Positions 45,516 through 57,039 of a stretch of DNA of 64,000 nt are shown here, one piece after another. This DNA comes from Anagrus nilaparvatae. Lineage: Eukaryota > Arthropoda > Insecta > Hymenoptera > Mymaridae. Location: NCBI GenBank assembly GCA_022575985.1, contig JAKSXM010000014.1:22072001-22136000 (forward strand), given 5' to 3'. Each line of letters begins with the position of its first letter. Position 1 is the stretch's first letter. Made by a program: the position numbers and the translations under genes. The notes beneath the pieces are model-generated. The model did not search any database. It saw only the letters and a program-made list of their open reading frames with translations, and was not told the origin of the DNA.

Positions 45516-46206
45516 TACTAATTTCAAAAATCTGATGAATTATGTGGGTAAAAAGTTTTAATATTTGAATATAACGTTTCAATAGATTTAGTAGTTTCAA
45601 AATTTTCCCTTAACATATACAATTTTAAATCATATTTTTTCTTTTTCTGGTTTTCTTCTTATTTTTTGTGATTAATTTACTGTAAATATATCAATGTATT
45701 GGTATTACACGATAATATTATCACCGTGATATACATTTATACGTATTAGAATACTTTATATAATGACTAAGAACAAGTCGTTCTAAATTACCAAAGAGTT
45801 TTATTAACAATTAGTAATGAATTTTTAATTAATGTTATATAATTTAGATGTTTAAATGATAAAATCTATGCAACATTAAATAAATAAGTTTTAAAAAAAG
45901 AAAATAAATAAATTGAATGATAGAATTAAAAAAAAGAAAAAAATAAAAATTAAGGAATCAAAAAATATTTTAATAAATATTACAAATTGAAAAATGGAAT
46001 AATTAAGCCTTACAATCACATAAATAAAAAATTTTATTTAGGAAAAATGAAATATTTTCTGAATAAAAATAAAAGATAAATAAATTGAGCCTAAAGAGAA
46101 TGAGATTATACTAAAAGTAGTAAAGTAAATAATAATTGCATAATTTGTTATTCTTAAATATATATATCCATATATTCATTGAAGGGATGAAATACAATAT
46201 AAAAAA

Positions 46207-46790
46207 AGTATATATTGACGATTCTTTCTCATGCCAGCCAATCTCCTATGTCCAAAAAAACAGACAAGTTAAAAGGATTTTGGTTTTCTCAAATTGGTGG
46301 GCAAAGGGTCTAGTTTTTTATTCTCATTGGCCTTTTCAACTCTGTAAATCCAAAGTGCACATTTTAGGCGCTAAACTGTGGCAAGTCAACATTTAATAAT
46401 TAGAAAAATCGAAATACCTACCTTACTTATAGTTTTAAAAAAAAAAAATAAGAAAGTTATGACACAAAATCGCTGTTGAAAAAAATATGATAAGTATGCC
46501 AAAAGGCAAAGGCAAATTTATTTTCATAAATGACAGGTTTAAAAAAAAAAAGATTCAATTATTTACCGTTAACTACTTTTATTTCAATTTTTCTGTATTT
46601 TAACTGTCAACAAGCTAGCTCTCAGCACCTAAATTAAGGCACTTTAGATTTACAGAGTTGAAAAGGCCAATGAGAATAAAAAAACTCGACCCTTTTCCCG
46701 TCATTTTGAGGAATCCAAAATCCTACAAGTTCCCTCCATTTTTGGATACAGAGGGGTGGCTTGAGAAAGAGTATCCCATATATACAATTT
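46207..46790. mobile_element. Inverted-repeat element, about 580 bp
   Basis: Arms of about 185 bp (46207-46395 and 46603-46790) share TTCTCATTGGCCTTTTCAAC and GATACTCTTTCTCA-like ends. The loop is AT-rich. A short plus-strand reading frame across the left arm is not considered a gene. Confidence 0.7.
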
Positions 46791-47258
46791 CTTGAAATTG
46801 AAAATCGTTAATAACATTGATTAAATGGGATGAAGCTGATTGATTAAAGGAAAAAAAACCTCATTTAAGTATAAAGCTTGTGAATGAAAATAGTGCAAAG
46901 AAAAAAGAAATAGAAGGGACAAAAATTGAGGATATATTTCTATAAAAACTCAGAGCTTTTATAATACATATAACTTTATACTCTCTTCGGAAACTGGACG
47001 AATGCACTGCTGTGTTATTTATGGGATTTTCTTTCCGTATCCTAAAATTTTCGATAAAATGAGTCGACTATTGCTATTTTAGGTCTATGTTTCTATTTTT
47101 TATAAATATATAGACATGCTTTAAAAGCTTTAGATAAAGGATTAAAAGGCTAACAATTATAATAATTAAGCAGTTTTATAAAGGGTCTCTTAATTTAATT
47201 AATTATTTTACAATTTATTTTTGTTTAGTTTCAAAGCTATAAATCTTTATTATACATT

Positions 47259-49674
47259 TTATACTATTGGATCTACTACACGTCCTTGAAAAAGTACAAT
47301 ATCTGATGTTACTATTTGTATGAAGAATGGCCTATTTACGTTAAAATTTTCAGAAGGAAATGATACCTTGGTGTCAATTATTACACCTAAAAATTAATTT
47401 TTGTTTAAATAAAAGAATTTTTGTGGAATTAAAAAACTAAAAAAAAAAATGAATTTATACTTGAAACTGCAGCAGCTTCGCTTCCTTTCTCATTTACTTC
47501 AATAAATGCTTTTTGTAAAATTTTTGATACAAACAAATTATTTGATGAAATATTTGAAAAATTTGCTTTTTGAGAAAAAATTTCTTTCACGCCCATCTAA
47601 AAAATTTTAAAACATTGTTTCAAAAACCAATTAATGTATTATTTGAGATTATTTTACCTTCATTAAGGGTTCATTCAAAGGTAAGGTACTTTCAATTTTG
47701 AATTTTGGCAGAGATAAATTTATTAGGTTTTCCTCAGCAGATTTTAATAAATTTGAATACGTTAAATGCTCTAAATTATCCTCAATTTTATTTAAACCTT
47801 CAATTTCATTCGGTACAATAATTATCATTTTAAAATCTTTTTGCTGTAAAAAAATAATCAAAATTTTACTATTAATTTAATTAATAAAAAATTTACATAA
47901 TAGTTTATAATACCTCATAAGGCAATATAACAAATTTAGCATCAATATCAGGAATTCCGCCAGAATAAATTTTGTTTTTAATAAACATTGTTGGTACCTT
48001 TTTGCTCGTTTTGTTATTTAAATAAAAAATTGCATCCTGAGTTTTTTTAGGATTGAATGGATGTAACCAGTTACCTTTGAAGTAAACTGCGTTTAATAAA
48101 ATCATAACTGTTTCATCTGTAATATCGTCTAAGAAAGTAATATAATTTATTAATAAATTAATTATTAGCCAACTTTTTTAATTTCAATAAAATGAAATTT
48201 ACTTTTTTTCAATAAATCTTTTATTTTTCCATTTGTTTTCTCTAAAGACCAAGTGTTAACGTCATTAATAACTTGATTACTATTTAAAAAATTTATCTTA
48301 GAAATTTCTGCATCAAAAAATTCTAATAATAATTTCTGATAATCATTTTTTAAGTTTATTGTACTCGATAGTAATATTTTGTTAGCAACATTTAACGTCA
48401 CATTTTTTATATTCTGAAAATAAATAATACAAATATTTATTAAATTAAAATATAAATATTTATTTATTTAATTAAATGTTAATACTAAGAATAATTATAA
48501 AATGCAAACAAAAGAACAAATAATAACTGTAATAATAAAAAATTGAACAAAAGAAATGACGATAATTAAAAACTCTACTTATTTATCAGAAATGGACCGA
48601 TAAGTAACAACCCCATCAAAAATAATCGTCTAGGTAAAATTAAAATTGTTTTGAACAAGAAGATTTTCGAAGCCTGAGTTCATACGAATAAAAGTAGAAA
48701 TATTATAAAACTCTTGAATGAAAGGCTATTTCTGGATAACTAAAGTTATTTGGCCTCCAAAACTAAACCTAACCTAAGCAGTAGCATCCAAAAAGTCATA
48801 AAAAAACTCACTGATTCCCTTTAGAATTAGACTTTTAGGCCACGACAAGCCCCCAAAAACCTAAAAATTCGTTTTTTGGTTTTTTTTTTAATTTTATTTG
48901 ATTTCTCCGACCCATAAAAAGTTATTACATTACTTATAGGCTAGAAAACTTAAAATTTCACCACCTTTCAAGAAAACAGTTTATTTACGGCTCGCGCAAG
49001 TATAGAATGGCCCATATCGCACGTAAATTACCTTCCGAGGCGAATTCGAGGATGGTAAACTGCGATTTAGGGCATTTTTTATTTATGGACAAGGGCACAA
49101 AATTTCTATACATCTGCAGCGAGTCAAAAGTGTAGTCAAGATTTTTCAAGTATTAAATACTCTATAAATTAATTATTTACAAATACTTAATAGTCAAACC
49201 TTAAAAGAGTTTAGAGTATTTTTAAATTCTACTTTAAAAATCTCATTATCTTCAGGAATGTACAAAGAAGTTTTAATTTCTTTTGCAGAATCACCAGCTG
49301 CTCCGTATGAAGTCATCAATAAAATTGTGTAGGCACTTAATGGTGAAACAATTAGGTTACCCTTGTTTTCTGCAACATTCTAAAAATAAAATTAATAATT
49401 AAAAGATAGTATTTATACTATGAAATGAACAGTAAAATCAACGTTATTTGAACAAATAATTAAGATAATACTTTGTAGAAATCATTTGAAAAATGTTGCT
49501 GACTTTCAGATATAAAACTGCTACCAAAAGTCTTTTTTATTATTATCGTATTTGTAATACAAAATACTGCTATCAAAAATCCTATAAATTAAAAAAATTT
49601 ATAGAAAGTTTTTCTATAGTTAATAGAATTAATAATTATTTTAGTTTATGAAATTTATGCTTACTAAAGAACAT
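47259..49674 (-). CDS. Secreted inhibitory serpin, 391 aa, eight exons
   Basis: Exons 49665-49674, 49472-49581, 49200-49379, 48203-48413, 47914-48128, 47658-47843, 47461-47596 and 47259-47386 join to an unbroken 1176-nt frame. The protein starts with a signal peptide (MFFRFLIAVFCITNTIII), then the serpin marks NLIVSPLSAYTILLMTSYGA (from about residue 48), NAVYFKGNW (183-191), IIIVPNEIEGL, the hinge EVNEKGSEAAAV (337-348) and a C-terminus FNVNRPFF...VLFQGRVVDPIV. The small residues of the hinge are those of inhibitory serpins. Alignment to antitrypsin places P1 at Lys356 (Lys-Val), suggesting a trypsin-like target protease; this is inferred and could shift by a residue or two. The hinge is in exon 7 and the reactive loop in exon 8. 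AATAAAG follows the stop. Confidence 0.92.
48985..49150. repeat. Dispersed hairpin repeat, copy in the serpin intron
   Basis: GAATGGCCCATATCGCACGT, TTACCTTCC and AAACTGCGATTTAGGGCATT pair as a hairpin and match the copies at 12452-12605 and 60340-60445. It sits in the 786-bp third intron. Confidence 0.6.
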
Positions 49675-49733
49675 TTTAAAATTTATGTTATTTTCAAAAA
49701 ATAAATAATTTTTGCGTCATTTGTTATAAATAA

Positions 49734-49767
49734 AACTGATTGTTTTGTAAAAATATACTTTTTTATA
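49734..49767 (-). promoter_or_regulatory. Serpin core promoter (TATA plus initiator)
   Basis: TATAAAAAAG (49758-49767) and TCAGTT (49734-49739) on the minus strand are 30 nt apart, the standard TATA-to-start distance. The predicted start is about 63 nt upstream of the ATG. Confidence 0.7.
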
Positions 49768-49899
49768 TTACACGTTTATAACATTTGCAAACTCTCCTAC
49801 TCTTTATTAAATCATATGTTATTTTATTAATTTTAATTCTTTAAACTTATTTTAATGATAAAAAAAATATTATTTACAATTATTAAGTTCATTATAAAC

Positions 49900-52313
49900 T
49901 GCAAGAAAATTGTTGTTAAAACAAAGTTATCAAAATTTTGAGTTATATTTTACGTATTTCAAGTACGAAATATTTATGGGTAAAATAGATCTCGTCGAAT
50001 TTTTCTCAAACTGCGCACTCATTTTTGTAAATATTAAATATGCTTTCATTTCAAGTTTTTCAAATTTTTTTGTTGATTTTATGTCATTTTTATTTTTTGA
50101 TGCAATGTGAGAAACTATAAAATATAACTTAAAACTATTTGTTATGGAGGCTGATAAAACCAATATCATATTGGTGTTCGTAGTTGGTACAGAAATCAAA
50201 AAACATGATAAAAATTTTAATAACCCGCAAAGCATACCCTAAAAATTTCTTTTCTGGGAAACTGGGCCATATTTAGTAACAAGGATTTCATATTTGTATC
50301 CAGTGACCCAAAGTACCTTAATACTCAATGAATAATTTTATGGACTTATAGACCTAAACTAATATTTATTTTTACTAAAAAAAAAAATTTGCTAATATTT
50401 TCCTTATTTTAAATAGCTAAAGAATGTTTTTCTTTTAAATTATTTTTAAAGATACTAAAAATAAATTAATTATTTATTTTTTTGACACAATTAAATTTAT
50501 TTCTCTGAAGATTTATTTATTTTTTTCCTTGTTTTATAATTTATAAAAATATAAACAAAAGAATTAAAAACAAGGAAAATCTATAAATTAAAATTCAAAA
50601 CATTATTTTTTATCTAATTTTCAGGATCTGTCAACTATTGTAAACAATATTCTTAACTAAAATGCAATATAAGCACATCAAGAATTTTTTTTAAATAAAA
50701 AGTTCATAGATATACAAATTCCGTGAAAATGCAATTTATAAAATTAAAAAAGAAAACTTAATAATTAAATTTTTGGTGGGCTTTTTTCATACAAGTTTAA
50801 TCTATTATTTTTTTAATTAAATAAAATTATTAATCGTTCTAAACAAATAAAAGAGAACAATATGCAATCCACTTGATGGCATGCTTAATTGTTAAACAAA
50901 TAAATTGTAGTTTTTAATTAAAAAATTATGTAATTAAATATAAGATAAATTAAATTAAATAATAAATAATTAATTTAATCTAGAAAAATTTTTCTAGTGA
51001 TAAATCATTTTCAAGATAGAAATATACAAACAAATCTATGTATCGAAAAATATTCACAAAAAAAAGAGAAAAATGGTAGAAAAAGAAACACAAAGTCCAT
51101 TCTATAACATAAATAGTGTGTGTTGCGATGAGTTCAGATGAGTGACGTTCCCTTTAATAACAATACAGAGTATTTTTTTCTCCCCTGAAAATTGCAAAAG
51201 AAGAAATCGAGCAATACGATAGGAGAGAATAAACCAAGTAGAAAAGATAAATTTAACAGTATAAGAGCGAGAAAGATGATCATATATGTAGCTCCTGCTG
51301 ATGTTGAAAAAGCCTTCGCGGGGCTAACTTTCGTATATTATATATCCCAACCTACTCTCGTGTATTATCCAACAGTGACAGGATGGCAAAGTTATTAATG
51401 GCCTCGACATTGACAAATGACGAACTGTCGGCGCAAGCAAGACTGATATCATGGCGGCCCTTGTACTACTCACACCTATAAATAGCTTATCCCCTAATAA
51501 TATTCGATTCTTGAACTTCATGTTATCTTGTATATTTCTTTTTTGGATTAAATTTCATGTACGTATGACTAATGTTTATATTATTTATGCTTTTACTCTA
51601 GAGTATTCATTGATTTATTTTTTTAAATTACCTAAAAACGTTTATAATTTTATTTAGAAAGTAATTGCCAAGTCTATATACTTTGGATATTGTCAAAATA
51701 TATAACTACTTTGTATTCTAAAAAGAAAAAGCTTTCTTCTAATACCTCCTTTTTTCGATCTCTTCCATCAACTTTTATCTAAACTTTTTGTTGTATACTT
51801 CTTTTTTGTATGCGCATAACGAAATGTACGCTATATATACGTTTTGAAAATCCTTTAAACTTGCGATTCTCCCTTTTACTTTATACTTTTTTTTAACCTG
51901 TCAAACTTCTATACTTACCACAAGTTCAAAGTCTTTCACATTTTTTTTTTTTATATATATAAAGCTTTTTTTATCCATCCTTTTTATGCAATATAATTTT
52001 TTTTTTTATTCAAGTGAAAGAATACACTTATTTAATACTTTTGCTCACACTTTTTGAGCCCTCTTGTTGGAGCTTTCAACTTTTTTAGGGATTGAAAATT
52101 TATACAAAAATATTACTTTTAATACTAGTTTTTTAAAATAAAAGAAAGATTATCATAAAATTGATTTTTATTATATTTTTATTTTTATATACTAACAGTG
52201 ACAAATCTTAAATATTTTTTATTTATTTCTGAAGTATTTTATTGTACCTAGAATAAAAAATAGTTTTTTAAGTTTACAAAATATTTGAATTACAAAATTT
52301 TTAAGATTTTGGT
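49900..52313. other. Non-coding spacer between serpin and orphan gene
   Basis: No exon with coding character was recognised. A GC-richer patch at about 51120-51520 (for example AGTGACAGGATGGCAAAG) has short reading frames on both strands without known motifs. It could be part of a non-coding RNA or an old repeat. Confidence 0.4.
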
Positions 52314-53591
52314 TTATTCTAAAATTCCAAATAAGAAAATTTTTATCTGGATTATGTAAGAAATTAAATTAAATTTATTTGTGTTATTTGGTTCTTCAGA
52401 GTACAGAACAATATGATGTTCAATTGTTGATAATAATAATCTAAGAGCAGACTTTTCAGATGCTATAAAGCAATCTTTCGAAGTCATAGAAATAGTTTTA
52501 AATTCTCCTTTTTTCATATAATTTTTATGAATTACTTCATTCAATTTTTTTATTAATTGTTCCTTTTTTTCTTTATATTGCGGTAATGTTTTATTTTCTA
52601 GCCAAGCAGTAGTAAACTCTTTAAGCATTTCAAGCAAACTTTGTATTTCATTTATGTTCAATTTTGGATTTTCTGTCACTTCTTTAAGATTTTTTTCTTC
52701 ATTTTTTGGGATTGGACGAATAGCAAGATTTTTTCTTGTAATATCTGCATCTTTTTTTTGCTCACCTTTTTTTCTATGCATTAAAATTATTTTTTCATGG
52801 ATTTCTGGATTATATCTTTTTAACCAAGTAATTCTTTTCTCAAGTTCTGGTTCGATTCTTTCTACAATAACATATGGAAATATGTCTATAAGCCTTCTAA
52901 GATAATTTTCTAAACCATCTCTAGTATTTATAGGAGGATCTATAATTTTCGGAAATAAGTTATCTACAGTCTTTCTATCACTCTGATCTAAAATTCCAAT
53001 GACATATTCTTTTACTTTTTTTAAGGCATCACAAAGTCGCTTAGGATTTTTAAGCGTAACTGCTTGAAATTTATATAATCCATGTTGTTTTCCTTGAAGA
53101 TAATTTGTATAAGTTTTTTCATCCCAATTTTCTTCACTCACACATTTATTCGCAAGCTTTTCCAAAATTTTATCTATCACTTTAATACTATACGATATTC
53201 GATGCCATGATGTACTTTCATAGTAAGGAAAGAAATATTTTAAATCTGCTAAAATATGAGCAATCTGCTCTATTTCTTTATCAGTTATACAATTTTCTAA
53301 TTCCTTCTCGATTTCCTTATTTGTTGTATTTAATTTATCCTCAGATTCTTTAATTTTGGCATTTGCTCCCAAATCTTTGACATTCGATGGAGATGGTTGT
53401 CCAGAAGTAATCTTTAAGGAATAAAATATAAATTATAATTTAAACTATTTAATACTTTAATTATAATATATTAAGTTAACTTTAGATGTGTTCATTTAAA
53501 GTTAATATTTTTATTCAGTTTTAAAATTTAATAAAATACTTACACTATTGCAAAAAATAAAAACAGAATAAACTAAGATCAAAAGCTTCAT
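52314..53591 (-). CDS. Unrecognised secreted protein, 381 aa
   Basis: Two exons, 53544-53591 and 52314-53411, joined in phase 0 at GTAAGT and AAAG. Exon 1 is a 16-codon signal peptide (MKLLILVYSVFIFCNS). The mature part starts ITSGQPSPSNVKD and is rich in Lys and Glu, likely helical and partly coiled coil, with four cysteines (ENC, NKC, RLC, KDC) and no membrane segment. The N-terminal half has HILADLKYFFPYYES and the middle DIFPYVIVERIEPELEK. I do not recognise a family. The exon 1 design matches the six-cysteine genes. The TAA stop lies inside an AATAAA, so the polyadenylation signal overlaps the stop. Adjacent to the serpin in the same orientation; a venom or saliva-type role is only a guess. 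Confidence 0.85.
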
Positions 53592-55700
53592 GATTGCTTT
53601 ACTTAGATGGGCTGGTTTTAATAAGTTCTTTTTATTTTTTTAAGCGACTTTTAAACAGTTGATAACAATAGATTCATTATACAAATATTATTTTTTTATA
53701 GATAAATTTAAATATTCAAGAAATTTCCTAACTATTACAAAAGAATTAAAAAAAAAATAGAAAAAAAATATATTTTGAAAATATTTAATGAGTTTCACAA
53801 TTATACATTTATTAAAATTTATTTTTATCAGTATTGATATTCGAATTGATATTTTTAGCTTTTATATTCTATATATTTTACATATTGAAATAGAACAGAA
53901 TAAATTAAAAAAGGTTATTAATAAAGAATTATAAAAAAAAATTTTTTTGAGGTTCAAAAAATGATCTGGAAATGGTTTTCTGATTTTCGAAGGCTGTTGA
54001 TTAAAAAAATTTAAAGACCATGGGAATATATGTATTCTTACCAAAGAGGAATTTTCCTAGTTCTCAGGTGAACCCTTCAAAACTCAACCATACACGGTTA
54101 TCCAGAGTGAAATCGTTAATTTTGTACAAATTTACGCCCTACTCAAGATAATGGAGTTTGTTAAAGTGGGGGAGAGGGGCTCATATTATTTTGGAACATG
54201 CATGTAAACATGTTTGTATAGAGAAATCCAATATGCGTTATTTAGAAAATTGAATAAAAACCTTATTTTATAGCATTGTCGTAATATTGAGCCCTGCGTT
54301 TCTAAACCAAGAAAGTGCGTTGAAATAAACGGAGGATATCTTGGGGATTTTTTCATTATATTTTTGACGACTCAAAGTTTGTGCTCTACCCTTGTAAGAA
54401 TAATTTTAATTTAGGGACTTGCAAAACCTCTCAATTTCAGATATAAGCTTACAAAAATGAGTGATTGGAATTTTACTCTTGGTTCCAAAAAAGAGGTGGA
54501 AAGGAATAAAAAAATTCTTCGTGTCATTTCCATTTCGGGAATCTCTCAAAAATGCATTAAAATTGACGAGAAAATAGGTACTCTAAGCTGGTAACTAGTT
54601 TTTTAGAAACCTAAAATTTGAATGATAATTATTTTGCTGGAAAAATAATTCTTCATGTCATAACTACGAAGAATCCTATGATAGAAGCGAATGCTATAGA
54701 AATTCAAAAATTATTGTGAACGTGATGAGAAAATGATTATTTATGTACCTGGTAAGGTCAATTGAACTCAGCAATTCGGCAATATCTTTATTTCTTATTA
54801 TTTATTACTTTAAATAAATTTTATAAATGAATAAAAATAAACATTGAATAAAATATACGCAGGCTTTTAAAAAAAGCACATAGAATATTTACATAAAAGA
54901 ATGAATAAGATCTTAGATAAAATAAAAAAAAGAAGAATAAAAAAATAAAGTAATTTTTCTTTTAAGAACATTGAGTTGTCTTGTTTATATTGAATTTATT
55001 CAAGCTTATATATATTTATATATTTAGTTGATAATGAGCTTAACAATCAGATAAAAAGCAAAAAAAAATAATTTTATGTGTGTTTAAAATATAATTTTTG
55101 CATGATAATTAATTTATTATATTTTACATCATTTAATTTTAATTTTACTTTTCAATTTTAATTAAAGAATACCATATAGAGGAGATTGGGAGAAGTTATT
55201 TTAACATGAATATTTTTTTTTTTACTAGTGATTTCTAGATGGTTGATTAAATTTTTGATTTGCTGTTAGTACCTGTCTTATAAATTTGCATGAAATTATT
55301 TAGTTACTAGTTTATGCAACGAAGATGTTTAAAAAAATTAAGTTTTTACTTATATTAAGGCTTCGCCTTAAATCTGGGAAATAAATAATTGAAACGAAAA
55401 GAAAAAAGAATTTTCGGACATTTGGAGCTTTAAAAAAATTTTTGAAACCGATAAAATATTTTAAAATATTTTAAAAGTTATTTAAACGTTGGTCATTTGG
55501 TTTCTTATCTATAATGGTAAAAAAATTAATGATAATAAATTTCAGCTTAAGGGACTTAAAAGGTAAAATTTACAACAACAAAAATTAGGCCAAAAATATA
55601 TTTTGGCTAATATGAGACATTGCAACCGTTTATTATTTAAGATTACCTAAAAATCCGTATCTGATAGCATTGACCCATACTAAGTCCAGGGATATTAGCA
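53592..55700. other. AT-rich spacer with dispersed repeat pieces
   Basis: The stretch near 54290-54400 (GGATATCTTGGGGATTTTTT) matches 60160-60260, so a diverged dispersed repeat is present. No gene recognised. Confidence 0.4.
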
Positions 55701-56640
55701 TGTTATGTGACCCCTAGATACTAAAAACCGATTTTTTTAGTCAAGTCTGTACGTACAGGTACAAGTGTAGGTGATTGTGTAATCAGGATTTCTTTAATTC
55801 TAGAATGTATTCCAAAAATATTATTTTTTCAAATGTAAAAAGTTTTGAGAAAAAAAATTTTCGAAAAATGAAGTATCAGATTGGAAATATCGAGTAAAAA
55901 TAATAATTCTAGATATTAGTACTTTCATAGAAAAAAATAAAGTACTACGTCCAAGAAGAAAAAAAATATTGCTGTTTTTTTACTTTGTAATGCAAAAAAT
56001 TTTTAGAAAAAAATTAGTTAGTACGTCCAAAAAGAAAAAAAATTTTGGTATTTTTTGTATTTTTTTTTGTGACAAAAATTTTCAAAAAATTCATAACAAG
56101 ATTCAAGATATCGAGTAAAAACGATACTTTAATAGTACTTTCATGGAAAAAAATGAGGTATTAAATCCAAATTAAAAAAAAAAGGACCTAGAGATTTTTT
56201 GGTGAACAAAAATTTTGAAAAAAAAATTAAATCTCATTTTTGTATTCAGCTCACCTGAAGAAGCCAATGGACTTGTTGGTGAAATATTGTGAAATAAAAA
56301 AATTGTTACAAATCAAAATAATTTGTATTATTTTATTTATTTTAAATACTTCGAAACAATAAAAAATTAAGTACAACTCTATTTCTGGCCAATTAAATAT
56401 TCTTTTTACTTTTTTTTAATATCATAATGTTTGTGAAATATCACCGGTTACAGACATACATTTAATTGATATTATTAATATATACATAATATTAATTAAT
56501 ATGATTAATACATACATACATACATACATACATACACACACAGACTTTTTTTAAAAACCGGTTTTTTAGCTTCCTGAGGTAACAAAACGTGCGTATGTGA
56601 CAAAAGAATCTGAAACCAAAATTTCTTTGAGGAACCAATT
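55700..56640 (-). mobile_element. GGTTCCTC-family repeat, copy 5 (rearranged)
   Basis: The minus-strand start is at 56640 (TTGGTTCCTCAAAG), then AAAAAACCGGTTTT, an ATAC/ACAC microsatellite at about 56510-56545 and TAACCGGTGATATTTCAC. The portion 55830-56220 holds the usual internal repeats. The piece at 55720-55800 appears in the opposite direction. A hammerhead-like motif lies inside at 56255-56284. Confidence 0.5.
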
Positions 56641-57039
56641 ATAAAAAAGCTAAACAAATATTAATGAAAATACATTACTATATATTTATAGCATGCATTT
56701 AAGGATAAAAATTTAATTTCTTTCAAGTAATTAAACAATTGAAATCTAATATAAACAATATATTTTAAATAAAGTAAATCTAAGATATAATTATAAAATT
56801 TAATCAACAAATTTCATGTAGCGACTCTTTTGCACGTAATCAAAAATCAGCTGTTTAAATATGGAATGTATGTTATTGATCTTGTATTAAATTTTAATTT
56901 GATTATGGATTTCTGGGAATTATTATAATTTATTTTTAATTCAAATTAATTTATTAAATAAATATACTCTTTTTTATCTACAGTATTTGTTTGTGTTTTT
57001 GTTGAATCTGATGGATTAATTATTAATAGAAGAATCTTA

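Noticed and set aside
46136..46396. 86-codon plus-strand frame
   Set aside because: Runs across the left arm of an inverted repeat whose other arm is diverged; no motif.
51192..51657. Short frames on both strands in a GC-richer patch
   Set aside because: No signal peptide, splice-joined extension or domain; overlapping frames on both strands suggest chance.
52654..52905. Plus-strand reading frame within the 381-aa gene
   Set aside because: Shadow of the minus-strand coding exon; low-complexity Phe/Ser-rich translation.
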